A stretch of DNA of 64,000 nt from PBB1 sp965229345 (GCA_965229345.1 OZ245872.1:2604001-2668000); one strand, 5' to 3'. Counted from the first letter of the stretch, positions 34,665 to 43,562 are shown. Made by a program: numbers and translations. The notes: a model not told the origin generated them from the letters alone.

Positions 34665-36937
34665 TGCTTTTCTTCCTTCAAGGCCCCGAGCGCCGCCAGC
34701 CGTGCTTCCAGTTCCTCGATACGCACGTCCTTCGGGTGGCGCATGTAGTTGGGCTTCGGCGAGTTGGCGTCGCGGGTGATGTCCGGGCTGCCCATGTAGA
34801 GCGTACCAATCTCATCGCCCCAGCATCCGAAGTACTGCAGGTGCGCGGGTGGCTTCGGCTTGCTCCAGGTCTTGATGAACTCGTTGAACGGCTTGCCACG
34901 TGCGATGCGCGCCTTGCGTTCGGCCGCACGCAAGGCGTCGGTGCCTTGGGTGTCGATGGCCAGCGTGACGGGATCGAACTTGACCTTGTACAGCCGGGCC
35001 GCCAGGCCTTGCGACATCAGCCCTTCCTCGATGTCCCGGATCACCGCGGCGGGATTGCGTTCGAGCAGGTCGCCGTAACCGGCGCCTGCGCCTTGCGAGA
35101 TCATGAACAGCTCGCCGCGCTTGGAGATCTCGAAGCCCATGCCCATGTGGTGGGTGGTGTAGGTGGCGTTTTCGAACGGGCGCTCGTTCATGATCTCGGC
35201 GATCGAGTGCTTGAAGCGTTCGGGTTCGTTCTTCAACACCTCGTAGACGTCGACACCCTTCACCTTCGACAGCGGGTAGGTGCCGCAGGCGTAGCCGCCG
35301 AACAGACCCTGGATCGGCGGGATCTTCGCGCCCTGGGCCGTGGTCATGAAGCCCCACTGCTCGCTGTCCTTGGTGGCGACGATCATGGTGTAGCCCTGCC
35401 CGCCGCGGTACTTGCCCGGTGCCACCGCGTCCATCGTCATCTTCTTGGACACCAGCTGCAGGAAAGGCACGTCTTCTTCGTTGAGCTCCTGCTCGCCGAT
35501 GTCGGCCATCGTGGCGAAGATCGGCGCCAGCGCATGTTCACCGTCCATGTCGGAGCGCGCGCCGGCGCCCATGCCGTTCAGGTCGGCGCACAGGTTGCCC
35601 AGCGTCTCGCCGTGCTGGCTGACCCCACCCCAGATGAAGGTGTTGATCATGTTGAAGGTCGGTGCGTGGACCTTGGTGTACTTTTCGGGGCAGGAGTACA
35701 GGAACTTCGCCACCGCATGCTGGCCGGCGGTGAAGCCGGTGAAGATCGACATCAGGCTCTGCGAGTTCGGTGCGTCGTAGGAGCTGTTGACGATCGAGTA
35801 CGGATCGGTGATGACCTCGATCGGCGCGAAGGCTGCCTGTCCGCGCGGCAGGTCCGGCCAGACATAGCACATGATCACCTGCGACAGCATGCCCTTCAGC
35901 CCGGCGAGGATGGTGTTCGTGGGCCGGTTAGTGAACTCGGGGCTGGAGCCGCGGAAGTCGAAGATCAGCCGGTCACCGGTCTTGGTCAGCTGGCAGTTCA
36001 CCTTCACCACGCAGTTCTCGCGCAGCGTCGAGTCCTGGATGATGTAGGTGCGAACCGTCATGTCGGGCCATTCGCTGATGCGGCGCTTGACCTCGGCCCG
36101 CACGTTCTCCATCGTCAGCCGCAGTGTGGACACCAAAGGCGTGGAGCCATCGGTCCTCAGCGTTTCCTCGATGCGCTGCTTGATGCGCAGGCAGGCGAAC
36201 AGCTTGACCTTCATGTCCTCGTACTGCAGCTTGGGCTCGCGCACCGAGTTCTGCAGGAAGGTCAGGATGTCGCGCTTGATCTGGTAGTTCTCGACCACCT
36301 TGAACGGGCACATCTTGAGCCCTTCATCGCTCGGACTCTCTGCCATCGACGGCATGCCGCCCGGCTCGATCGCGCCGTTCTCGCCTTCGTGCACCGTGGA
36401 CGCCACCCAGCAGATCAGCTTGCCCTCGTGGAAGATGGGCAGGATCATGCTCTGGTCGGTGTTGTGCACGTTGCCATAGCGCGAGTCGTTGTGGATGAAC
36501 CCATCCCCCTCGCGCACGCCCACCGTCGGGTCGTTGACCCAGTTCTTCAAGATGAACTTGATCGGGTGGTGCACCAGCGCCGAGAAGATCAGCACGCCGC
36601 CGGCGCTGGCGATCGCCAGGTCGCCCGAGGCCGAGTACACGCCGGTGATGATGTCGCCCCACTTGGCACCCGGCGCGGCCCCCATCTGCTCGACCATCTC
36701 GAAGCCTTCATCGCAGCCCGCCTGGATGCGGTCGCGGATCTTGGCCACGGTCTGGGCGTCGCTGACCTTGGCGATGCACTCTTCCTCGAGGGCACTGCGC
36801 GGCATCAGGTCGTGGTTCTTCATGATCTCGGGATCGGGCCCGAGGAAGAGCGTGGTGTCGTTCAGGAATTTCTTGATCAGCGCGATCTCTTCCGCACTGG
36901 GCAACTTGGCAGCGATGGGCGCTAAGGTTTCAGTCAT
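34661..36937 (-). CDS. HyuB-type (hydantoinase B / carboxylase) subunit of the Apc-like complex
   Basis: A 758-residue subunit of the hydantoinase B/oxoprolinase family. It is homologous to the large subunits of acetone and acetophenone carboxylases that host the carboxylation site. Characteristic stretches are DGFIHNDSRYGNVHNTDQ, YFRGSS-like FDFRGSSPEFTNRPTNTI, YRGGQGYTMIVATKD and GAGAGYGDLLERNP. The length suits the carboxylase branch; ordinary HyuB proteins are nearer 520-600 residues. The ketone or other substrate cannot be told from sequence. Confidence 0.85.
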   Translation of the reverse strand: MTETLAPIAAKLPSAEEIALIKKFLNDTTLFLGPDPEIMKNHDLMPRSALEEECIAKVSDAQTVAKIRDRIQAGCDEGFEMVEQMGAAPGAKWGDIITGVYSASGDLAIASAGGVLIFSALVHHPIKFILKNWVNDPTVGVREGDGFIHNDSRYGNVHNTDQSMILPIFHEGKLICWVASTVHEGENGAIEPGGMPSMAESPSDEGLKMCPFKVVENYQIKRDILTFLQNSVREPKLQYEDMKVKLFACLRIKQRIEETLRTDGSTPLVSTLRLTMENVRAEVKRRISEWPDMTVRTYIIQDSTLRENCVVKVNCQLTKTGDRLIFDFRGSSPEFTNRPTNTILAGLKGMLSQVIMCYVWPDLPRGQAAFAPIEVITDPYSIVNSSYDAPNSQSLMSIFTGFTAGQHAVAKFLYSCPEKYTKVHAPTFNMINTFIWGGVSQHGETLGNLCADLNGMGAGARSDMDGEHALAPIFATMADIGEQELNEEDVPFLQLVSKKMTMDAVAPGKYRGGQGYTMIVATKDSEQWGFMTTAQGAKIPPIQGLFGGYACGTYPLSKVKGVDVYEVLKNEPERFKHSIAEIMNERPFENATYTTHHMGMGFEISKRGELFMISQGAGAGYGDLLERNPAAVIRDIEEGLMSQGLAARLYKVKFDPVTLAIDTQGTDALRAAERKARIARGKPFNEFIKTWSKPKPPAHLQYFGCWGDEIGTLYMGSPDITRDANSPKPNYMRHPKDVRIEELEARLAALGALKEEKQ

Positions 36938-36982
36938 GTCAATCCTCGATGTTTGTCGGTACGGCGTGTGTGGTGCGGGGCC

Positions 36983-39118
36983 TCAGCCGCGCAGGAACCA
37001 CGAGGCGCCTTGCCGTGCTGCCACGAAAGTCCAACCCGGGTCCACCAGGAAGGTGGTCACTTCGGAGGCGATGATGGCCGGCCCCGAAATCTGCACCCCT
37101 GGCTCGATGGCTGATCGGCTCCACACCGGCGTTTCCACCGCGCCGGTGTGACCCACGAAATAGCACTTGCGCAAGGTCTCGGGCTTGGGCGGCGACTTGC
37201 GCTTGTCCTTGGCCACCGGCTTGATGTCCTCGAACTCGACCGTCTCGTGCTGCACAAACGCAGCGACCCGGATCGTGTTGATGCGGATGCCGGCCTCGGG
37301 TGCCTGGCTGCCTTCACCGAAGCGCTTGCCGTAGTCGTTCGAGAACTGCGAAATGATGGCCAGTACGTCGGCCGGGCCATGCACTTCGTGCTGCGGAATG
37401 ACCGCGGTGGTTTGCACCAGCTGGTTGCCGTAGCGCATGTCGAGCTCCAGGCTGTGCTGGATCTGCTCGCGCGGGATGCCCTGTCGGATCAGGTCCTGCG
37501 TGCCCATTTCCTTCAGCTCGGCCACGATGCTGTTGAAGCGCTTGTAGTCGTCGAAGATGTGACGCGTGTTCGAGTCGTAGAGCACCATGTAGAGCGACTG
37601 CTCGTGGATGTGCAACTGGTGCATGTTGCCCGCACCGACGGCTGAGAACACGGAGCTCAGCGGCGGCGCCAGGATCTTGTCGATGCCCAGGTTGCGTGCG
37701 ATGCCGCAGCAGTGCAGCGGGCCGTTGCCGCCGTACGCCAGCATGGTGAACGCCTTCGGGTCGTAGCCGCGTGCACGCAGCTCGGTGAACAGGCCGTTGG
37801 CCATGTTGTCGTCGACCTTCTCGCGGATCATCAGCGCGGCTTCGATGACCGAGCAATCCAGGTCGTCGCACAGCGTGTCCTCGATCGCCGCAGTGGCCCG
37901 ACGCGGGTTCAGCGGAATGGAGCCACCGGCGTAGTTCTTCGCGTCGAGATAGCCCAGCAGCAGGTCGGCGTCGGTGACGGTGGCGCTCATGCCGCCACGG
38001 TCGTAGCAGGCCGGGCCCGGATCGGAGCCTGCGCTTTGCGGGCCGCACTTCACGGTGTTGTACATGCGGTCGTAGGTGGCGATCGAGCCGCCACCGGCGC
38101 CGAGCGTCACCAGGTGCACCATCGGCACCGACACCAGCCAGCGGTCGATGACCGGGTTGAAGTCGTAGTGCTTGATGCCGCCTTCGACGACGATGCCGAT
38201 GTCGTAGCTGGTGCCGCCCATGTCGGTGGCCACCACATTGCCCAGACCCGCCTGCATCGCCAGGTGCTCGGACGCGGCAATGCCGGACACCGGGCCGGAG
38301 TGAATGGTCTGCAGCGCATCGGTGGAGTTGAGCTGTGCCATGCCGCCGGAGTTGTGAATCACCAGCATTGGCTTGTCGTACTTGTGCGCCCGCAGGTTCT
38401 GCTCCAGTGCAGACAGCGCGTGGTACATCGTCGAGTGCAGGTAGCCATCGACCACGGCCGAGGTGGCGCGCACGTACTCGCCTTTGCGGCCTGCCACCTG
38501 GTGCGACAGGATGATCGGAATCGCGCCCAGCAGGTGTGACGGGTATTCCTCGAGCAGGATCTCCTCGATGCGCTGCTCATTGATGGGGTTGACGACGCTG
38601 TTGACCAGCGCCACCACGATGATCTGCGCACCGGAATTCACCAGCGACCGGATCTGGCGACGCACGTCCTCCTCGTCGAGCGGCATCACCAGTTCGCCCT
38701 GGAAGTCGAGTCGCTCGCGCACGCCGCGAATCATGTGCGCCTCGACCAGTGGCGCCGGGCGCTGCGCGTTGGGCATGTCCTGCTTGCCGAGGTTGTCCAG
38801 CCCCTCGCCGTAACCGCGAGCACGGCTGAGCGGCACCGTGGCTTCGAAGCCTGCGGTGACCAGCATGCCGATCTTGGGTCCCTTGTGCTCGATCAGTGCG
38901 TTGGTGCCGAGCGTGGTGGCATAGCGCACCGAATCGACTTGCGACAGGATCGTCTCAAGCTCGAGGCCCAGCACCTTGTTGGCCTTCTCCAGCGCCTCGT
39001 TGAAACCGAGCGCCAGGTTGTGGTGGGTGGTCAGCGCCTTGGCTTCGATGTATTGGCCGTCCCAGACCACGAAACAGTCTGTGAACGTGCCGCCGATGTC
39101 TACGGATATGCGTCGCAT
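36983..39118 (-). CDS. HyuA-type (hydantoinase A / ATP-hydrolysing) subunit of the Apc-like complex, second copy
   Basis: A 711-residue ASKHA-fold ATPase. It opens MRRISVDIGGTFTDCFVVWDG, the phosphate-1 motif, and continues with the HyuA blocks VRYATTLGTNALIEHKGPKIGML, NSGGMAQL, ATDMGGTSYDIGIV and GAGGGSIA. In acetone and acetophenone carboxylases this subunit phosphorylates the substrate enol and/or bicarbonate. It is the third gene of the operon, 83 bases after the small zinc subunit and 45 before HyuB. Confidence 0.87.
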   Translation of the reverse strand: MRRISVDIGGTFTDCFVVWDGQYIEAKALTTHHNLALGFNEALEKANKVLGLELETILSQVDSVRYATTLGTNALIEHKGPKIGMLVTAGFEATVPLSRARGYGEGLDNLGKQDMPNAQRPAPLVEAHMIRGVRERLDFQGELVMPLDEEDVRRQIRSLVNSGAQIIVVALVNSVVNPINEQRIEEILLEEYPSHLLGAIPIILSHQVAGRKGEYVRATSAVVDGYLHSTMYHALSALEQNLRAHKYDKPMLVIHNSGGMAQLNSTDALQTIHSGPVSGIAASEHLAMQAGLGNVVATDMGGTSYDIGIVVEGGIKHYDFNPVIDRWLVSVPMVHLVTLGAGGGSIATYDRMYNTVKCGPQSAGSDPGPACYDRGGMSATVTDADLLLGYLDAKNYAGGSIPLNPRRATAAIEDTLCDDLDCSVIEAALMIREKVDDNMANGLFTELRARGYDPKAFTMLAYGGNGPLHCCGIARNLGIDKILAPPLSSVFSAVGAGNMHQLHIHEQSLYMVLYDSNTRHIFDDYKRFNSIVAELKEMGTQDLIRQGIPREQIQHSLELDMRYGNQLVQTTAVIPQHEVHGPADVLAIISQFSNDYGKRFGEGSQAPEAGIRINTIRVAAFVQHETVEFEDIKPVAKDKRKSPPKPETLRKCYFVGHTGAVETPVWSRSAIEPGVQISGPAIIASEVTTFLVDPGWTFVAARQGASWFLRG

Positions 39119-39201
39119 TGTTTTTCCTTGCTTGAATGGCGGCGGGTGCCCGATCGGACCGCGAAAGCAGGCACCGACAGCGCCCGCTCGCGATCGATCA
39201 A

Positions 39202-39603
39202 TCAGTGTGAGTGGCCGCCTGAGCCGGAGGTCACCGCCGGTCCGACCACGCCTTCTTTGAGCTCTTCACGGCCGGCCCACTGCGCACGCAGTGCAGGCAG
39301 GTCGGGTTGCATGTCGTACAGCGGCGGATGTCCCGGGATCGCGTACTCGGTCTCGACCTGCGTGCCGCAGCCCGGGCAGTAGTACTCGAGGATGCGCACC
39401 CATTCCGGATCGGGGCTGAAGGTGAACTTGTAGCGTTCGGGATCAATGATCGGCGGATGGATCTCGCGGGGGTCGCGGTCATAGACCAGCATGCCCTCCT
39501 TGTAGCTCTTGTGGGCCGAACCGATCACGTGGTTGCACACGCGGCATTCCCAATGCTCCGCATCGAGATCGAGTCGGAGGTATTCCGTCATCAGGACCTT
39601 CAT
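39202..39603 (-). CDS. Small zinc-binding subunit (acetone/acetophenone carboxylase gamma-like)
   Basis: A 134-residue protein (about 15 kDa) with two Cys pairs, CRVC and CPGC, in an arrangement expected to bind zinc. Stretches such as EHWECRVCNHVIGSAHKSYKEGMLVYDRDPREIHPPI are typical of carboxylase gamma subunits. The C terminus ends in a His-containing GHSH tail. ATG 39603 is 6 bases after the stop of the preceding HyuA-type gene; the longer upstream reading belongs to that gene's antisense. Confidence 0.82.
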   Translation of the reverse strand: MKVLMTEYLRLDLDAEHWECRVCNHVIGSAHKSYKEGMLVYDRDPREIHPPIIDPERYKFTFSPDPEWVRILEYYCPGCGTQVETEYAIPGHPPLYDMQPDLPALRAQWAGREELKEGVVGPAVTSGSGGHSH

Positions 39604-39608
39604 GGTCT

Positions 39609-41546
39609 TCAAGCCTTTCTGTTCAACAGGATGTCGCCGGCGTCGCTGATGACGAAGGTCCAGCCCTCGAGCACACGACACGTGAAATAGTCTTCTTCGA
39701 CAATCGCCGGGCCCTGCGCGTGGTCACCGGGCTTCAGGGATGCCAAGCGGTAGACCGGCACGTCGATGCGCCCCCGGCCGCGGACCAGCACGTTGCGAAC
39801 GCCAGTGGCCGTGGCCGCAGCGCCCATGCTGACCCGTGTGGCAGCACCGGTGTCTGCCCGCAGACGCTTGATGGCTGCCAGCTCCAGCTCGATGGCGACG
39901 GCACCCGAGATGCCTGCCGGGAACACCGGGGTGGCGCCCAGCGGCTGGCTGGTCTCCACACCCTGGGCATCGACGGCCACCAGTCGCGCTTCGATCTCGT
40001 ACTGGCCCTTGTCGAATCCCTCGGCATACATGTCGCGGGCGGCCTTGGCATGCAGCACCGCCAGCGCGTCCTCCAGACCGCTCTGGTCGTGCCGGGCCAG
40101 CAATTCGGTGTAACGCTGCGAGATGTCGCAGGTACCGATGCCGTAGGCGCTGAACACCGCCGCCATCTTCGGCACCGCCACCTGGTGGATGCCGGCCACC
40201 TCGGCCACGCCGCAGGCGTTGAGCGGCCCGGCGCCACCGAAGGCCAGCAGCACGCTGTCCTTGGATATCTTGGTGGCACGGTGCAGCTCGGCGGCGACCT
40301 TCGCTTCGAAGGCCAGCTCCATCTGCTGCAGCGCCTCATCGAGCTTGAGCCCGAGCGGCTCGGCCACGTTGACAGCCACCGCGGTCGCAGCACGATCGAG
40401 GTCGAGGCCCATGCCGCCGCCGAAATACGACTTCGGATCGAACAGGCCCATCAGCAGGCTCGCGTCGGTGATGGTGGCGAACTGGCCACCGCGCCCGAAG
40501 CAGGACGGCCCGGGGACCGCGCCGACGCTCTCCGGCCCGATCACGATCTTGCGATCGACGACCTTGATCACCGAGCTGCCACCGGCACCAGCACTGACGA
40601 TCTCGCACAGCGGGATCGACACGCTGATGCCTTCGACGTGTCCTCGGCGGTCTTCGACCACGCCGCCTTCGAGGTACTGGCAGATGTCGGTGGTGGTGCC
40701 GCCGACATCGATCGCCACCACATCGGTGTAGCCATAGACCTTCGCGAACGCCTTGACACCTTCAACGCCGCCGCGTGGGCCGGAGCTGTAGGTCTTGATC
40801 GCGATCGTCTTCGCGACGCGAGAGGCGTCGCCATCGTTGCGGAAGATCAGCAGCGGATTTTTCGTGCGGTACTGGCGCAGCCGGTTCTCGGCGTTGTACA
40901 GAAACGCTTCCATGCCCGGGTGCAGGAAAGAGTTGATCAACGCAGTCCAGGTGCGGCGCACCGGATCCTTGTCGACGCTGAGGTCGCTGCCGTAGAGCAT
41001 CGGCACGGCACCCAGCAGATGCCGCGGGTACTTGCGCAGCGCCACCTTCCGGAAGGCGCTTTCGATCGCGATGAAGTCGGCACCGCCGAAGCTGACGACC
41101 AGGCGGCTGGCACCCGCCGCAGTCAGCTTGTTGATTGCGCCGACGACGTGTGTCTGCGAGTCGTCGCCGAGCACCAGCGCCGAATCGAGCAAGACCACCC
41201 GGTCACCGACCAGCGCGGCGTAGACGTCAGGATCGTGCGCGGCCAGTTCCTCGATCAGGCGCGCCCCCTTGGCGTCGACGATCAGCCCCAGCCGGGGGCC
41301 CTTGCGTTCGCAGATGGCGTTGGTGCCTTGCGTGGTTGAGTAGCGGATCAGGTCCACCTCTTCCAGCAGTCGACGCACATCGGGTTTGCCGTAGACGACG
41401 CCAGAGGCTTTTTCAAGTCCCTCGAAGAAGCACTTGCTGAGGTCGTACGGTGTCGTCAGCACCTTGGTCTTGTCGACGCGCTGACCATCGATGATGCAGA
41501 TGTCGGTCAGCGTCCCGCCGTTGTCGATATTGATCTGTAGACCCAT
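39609..41546 (-). CDS. HyuA-type (hydantoinase A) subunit of the Apc-like complex, first copy
   Basis: A 645-residue ASKHA ATPase-like subunit, first gene of the operon. Its N-terminal motif reads INIDNGGTLTDICII, with Asn in the second and Leu in the sixth place of the usual VDxGGTFTD, so it may be the less active of the two HyuA copies. Other blocks are RYSTTQGTNAICERKGPRLGL, NDGDASRVAKT, AIDVGGTTTDIC and GAGGSSVIKV. ATG 41546 follows a GGGGA site; the longer upstream reading was rejected. Two different HyuA subunits in one complex is a feature of acetophenone rather than acetone carboxylase. Confidence 0.85.
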   Translation of the reverse strand: MGLQINIDNGGTLTDICIIDGQRVDKTKVLTTPYDLSKCFFEGLEKASGVVYGKPDVRRLLEEVDLIRYSTTQGTNAICERKGPRLGLIVDAKGARLIEELAAHDPDVYAALVGDRVVLLDSALVLGDDSQTHVVGAINKLTAAGASRLVVSFGGADFIAIESAFRKVALRKYPRHLLGAVPMLYGSDLSVDKDPVRRTWTALINSFLHPGMEAFLYNAENRLRQYRTKNPLLIFRNDGDASRVAKTIAIKTYSSGPRGGVEGVKAFAKVYGYTDVVAIDVGGTTTDICQYLEGGVVEDRRGHVEGISVSIPLCEIVSAGAGGSSVIKVVDRKIVIGPESVGAVPGPSCFGRGGQFATITDASLLMGLFDPKSYFGGGMGLDLDRAATAVAVNVAEPLGLKLDEALQQMELAFEAKVAAELHRATKISKDSVLLAFGGAGPLNACGVAEVAGIHQVAVPKMAAVFSAYGIGTCDISQRYTELLARHDQSGLEDALAVLHAKAARDMYAEGFDKGQYEIEARLVAVDAQGVETSQPLGATPVFPAGISGAVAIELELAAIKRLRADTGAATRVSMGAAATATGVRNVLVRGRGRIDVPVYRLASLKPGDHAQGPAIVEEDYFTCRVLEGWTFVISDAGDILLNRKA

Positions 41547-41637
41547 GCTGTGTCGTCCCCGGTTGGTGAGTGAGAGCCCTTCGAGTGCCTCTGCCACCTT
41601 GATGACTGCGGGCTTCGAGAGTCGTTGTGTTGAGGAG

Positions 41638-41643
41638 GTTTTA
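41638..41643 (-). promoter_or_regulatory. Candidate -10 element of the carboxylase operon promoter
   Basis: On the minus strand TAAAAC (four of six consensus bases) spans 41643 to 41638. If transcription starts at 41631 it lies at -12 to -7, and the FNR box is then centred at -41.5, the standard class II activator position. The leader would be about 85 bases. Confidence 0.45.
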
Positions 41644-41665
41644 CTCAGCGCGTCTGCCGATCGAA

Positions 41666-41679
41666 TTGATCCAAATCAA
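41666..41679. promoter_or_regulatory. Perfect FNR/Anr-family box upstream of the carboxylase operon
   Basis: TTGATccaaATCAA is a flawless match to TTGAT-N4-ATCAA. It lies about 126 bases before the first HyuA ATG in an otherwise gene-free 360-base region. FNR/Anr/Dnr regulators activate at low oxygen, which suits an enzyme type known from anaerobic ketone degradation. Confidence 0.75.
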
Positions 41680-41680
41680 G

Positions 41681-41702
41681 GTTCGCCTGGGTCAGGTCGA
41701 AC
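41681..41702. promoter_or_regulatory. Imperfect palindrome next to the FNR box
   Basis: GTTCG-CCT-GGGTC-AGG-T-CGAAC is an inverted repeat with an unpaired T, centred about 19 bases further upstream than the FNR box. It may be the site of a second, substrate-responsive regulator. The rest of the 41547-41910 gap shows no recognisable gene. Confidence 0.3.
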
Positions 41703-41910
41703 GCGTGATTCGCGCGCGGGCACGGGCCTCGCCGAGCACCAGAAACTCAAGGGTTTACCCGTGCGATGCAGGTGGTGGATCGCCGTTCAGAGGTCGCCAA
41801 AGACGGCGATGTGCGGCGGATCGGGCGCGGGTTCGTGCGGGGGCCTGCTCAGTGCCGCATGGCGGCCCGGCCTCGGTCTCGATGTGCGCAGGACTTCTCC
41901 TGGCCAGAAA

Positions 41911-41961
41911 GCAAAAAACCGCTGTGTGCCGAACCTGATCAGGCTCGGCACACAGCGGTTT
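41911..41961 (-). terminator. Strong rho-independent terminator of the rpsF-rplI operon
   Basis: A perfect 17-base inverted repeat (41916-41932 and 41945-41961, AAACCGCTGTGTGCCGA and its complement) flanks a 12-base loop that itself contains CCTGATCAGG. On the minus strand the stem runs into a T-run, so it ends transcription coming from rplI. Confidence 0.92.
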
Positions 41962-42008
41962 CGTGAACGCGGCAGGAGCGGCCGCGTCAACCGATCAGCG
42001 CATGGCGA

Positions 42009-42461
42009 TCAGGCGGCTTCGCCCACCACCACCACCTTGACTTCGACCACGACGTCGGTGTGCGGCGACACCGACACCAGGTGCTCGCCCACGGTCTTCA
42101 GCGGACCGTTCGGCAGGCGAACCTGCGACTTGACGACCTTGAAGTCGATGCGCGTCAGCGCTTCGGCGATGTCGTTGTTGGTGACCGAGCCGAACAGACG
42201 GCCGTCAACGCCAGACTTCTGGGTGATGTGAACGGTGCGGCCGCTCATCTTCTCGCCCAGGGCTTGCGCTGCGGCCAGCTTCTCGGCAGCGGCCTTCTCG
42301 AGTTCGGCACGCTTGACCTCGAATTCCTTGATCGCAGCGGCGGTCGCACGGCGTGCGGCGCGGCTGGGGATCAGGAAGTTGCGGGCATAGCCGTCCTTGA
42401 CCTTGACCACGTCACCGAGGTTGCCCAGGTTCGCCACTTTTTCCAGCAGGATGATTTGCAT
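42009..42461 (-). CDS. rplI: 50S ribosomal protein L9
   Basis: A 150-residue protein beginning MQIILLEKVANLGNLGDVVKVKDGYARNFLIP, the invariant L9 N-terminal domain. A long connecting helix (about 40-75) and the C-terminal RNA-binding domain (GRLFGSVTNNDIAEAL) follow. It is the last gene of the rpsF-priB-rpsR-rplI operon. Confidence 0.98.
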   Translation of the reverse strand: MQIILLEKVANLGNLGDVVKVKDGYARNFLIPSRAARRATAAAIKEFEVKRAELEKAAAEKLAAAQALGEKMSGRTVHITQKSGVDGRLFGSVTNNDIAEALTRIDFKVVKSQVRLPNGPLKTVGEHLVSVSPHTDVVVEVKVVVVGEAA

Positions 42462-42474
42462 GATGTGGGTGTCC

Positions 42475-42765
42475 TCAGACGCGATGCTGATCGCTGTACG
42501 GCAACATCGCCAGGAAGCGCGCCCGCTTGATGCAGGTGGTCAGTTGGCGCTGGAAGAACGCACGCGTTCCGGTCAGACGGGCCGGCGTGATCTTGCCGTT
42601 CTCGCCGATGAAATCGCGCAGGGTCTCGACGTCCTTGTAGTCGATCTCGGTCACACCGGTGACGGTGAAACGGCAGAAACGCTTGCGGCGAAACAGCAGC
42701 GATTGCTGATTGCGCTTGGGCTTGCGATCCTTGGAAAACTTACCTTTACCGCGTGGTGGTGGCAT
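42475..42765 (-). CDS. rpsR: 30S ribosomal protein S18
   Basis: A 96-residue protein with the S18 core RRKRFCRFTVTG, IDYKDVETLRDFIGENGKITPARLTGTRAFFQRQL and KRARFLAMLPY. It has a short basic N-terminal extension (PPPRGKGKF) seen in betaproteobacteria, and pairs with S6 in the ribosomal platform. Confidence 0.97.
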   Translation of the reverse strand: MPPPRGKGKFSKDRKPKRNQQSLLFRRKRFCRFTVTGVTEIDYKDVETLRDFIGENGKITPARLTGTRAFFQRQLTTCIKRARFLAMLPYSDQHRV

Positions 42766-42811
42766 ATCAAACCTCTGTCAAATTCAGTTCAGATCGGGAC
42801 CGTTCGGACAT

Positions 42812-43093
42812 TCAATCCAGTTCGGTCACATGGAAAACGACGCCTTTGCCATTGCGCTGGGACCCGAGGAAGCCGGCAAAGCCGTGTGTGCTTCCGAGTT
42901 CCAGGCAGTTCACTGCGTTGGTGATGTCGCCCACTGCGCGCGCCCTGATGTCAATCGACACCTGGCGCGGCGTGCCGTTTTGCGTGACCTGCGATTCGTG
43001 CCGGAGGCTGAAATCGAGGGCCGGCAAGCCGGCGGGGGTGTAACGCAAAGCGTGCTTCTCGACCAGTTGCGCCGTCAGAACCAGTCTGTTCAT
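42812..43093 (-). CDS. priB: Primosomal replication protein PriB
   Basis: A 93-residue OB-fold single-stranded DNA-binding protein for replication restart. It starts MNRLVLTAQLVEKHALRYTPAG and carries ALDFSLRHESQ and GFLGSQRNGKGVVFHV, as in betaproteobacterial PriB. ATG 43093 is chosen over a start four codons upstream. It lies between rpsF and rpsR, the conserved place. Confidence 0.92.
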   Translation of the reverse strand: MNRLVLTAQLVEKHALRYTPAGLPALDFSLRHESQVTQNGTPRQVSIDIRARAVGDITNAVNCLELGSTHGFAGFLGSQRNGKGVVFHVTELD

Positions 43094-43130
43094 CGGAGGC
43101 GACAAGTCGAAGCGACATCACTCACACAGA

Positions 43131-43490
43131 TCAGGCAGCGGACTCCTGCGGTGCACGGCGGTCGTCCCGGTCGGATGACTTCATCATCACCGACGGGGTC
43201 GTCTCGGCCTTGCTCTTGAGCACCGTCAGGTGGCGCAGAACAGCGTCGTTGAAGCGGAAGCCGGTTTCCAGTTCGGCCAGCACTTCCTTGCTGCATTCGA
43301 TGTTGATGCAGAGGTAGTGCGCCTTGGCCAGCTTCTGGATCAGGTACGCCATCTGACGACGACCCCAGTCCTCGACCCGGTGAACCTTGCCGCCGCCGGC
43401 GGTGATCACACCCTTGTAACGCTCCAGCATCGCTGGAACCTGTTCGCTCTGATCCGGATGGATCAGCAGCACGATTTCGTAATGACGCAT
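43131..43490 (-). CDS. rpsF: 30S ribosomal protein S6
   Basis: A 119-residue protein starting MRHYEIVLLIHPDQSEQVPAM with the S6 blocks GGKVHRVEDWGRRQMAYLIQK, HYLCINIEC and ETGFRFNDAVLRHLTV. The C terminus is acidic/basic and disordered. The start has an AGGAG site. It is the first gene of the operon. Confidence 0.97.
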   Translation of the reverse strand: MRHYEIVLLIHPDQSEQVPAMLERYKGVITAGGGKVHRVEDWGRRQMAYLIQKLAKAHYLCINIECSKEVLAELETGFRFNDAVLRHLTVLKSKAETTPSVMMKSSDRDDRRAPQESAA

Positions 43491-43562
43491 TGAATCTCCT
43501 TGTGAATTCCGACATGGAAGCCACCCCGAGCGTCGACCTGGGTGTGGCAAGGCAAGCCCGCG

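Noticed and set aside
34271..36925. 884-codon open frame on the plus strand opposite the HyuB gene
   Set aside because: Antisense shadow, rich in Arg, His and Gln. The minus strand has a clear carboxylase family match with operon overlaps on both sides.
39720..41339. 539-codon plus-strand frame opposite the first HyuA gene
   Set aside because: Low-complexity antisense composition and no motifs; the HyuA gene explains the codon pattern.
41547..41910. Small plus-strand frames in the region before the carboxylase operon
   Set aside because: They lack ribosome sites and protein-like composition; the FNR box and promoter elements explain the region better.
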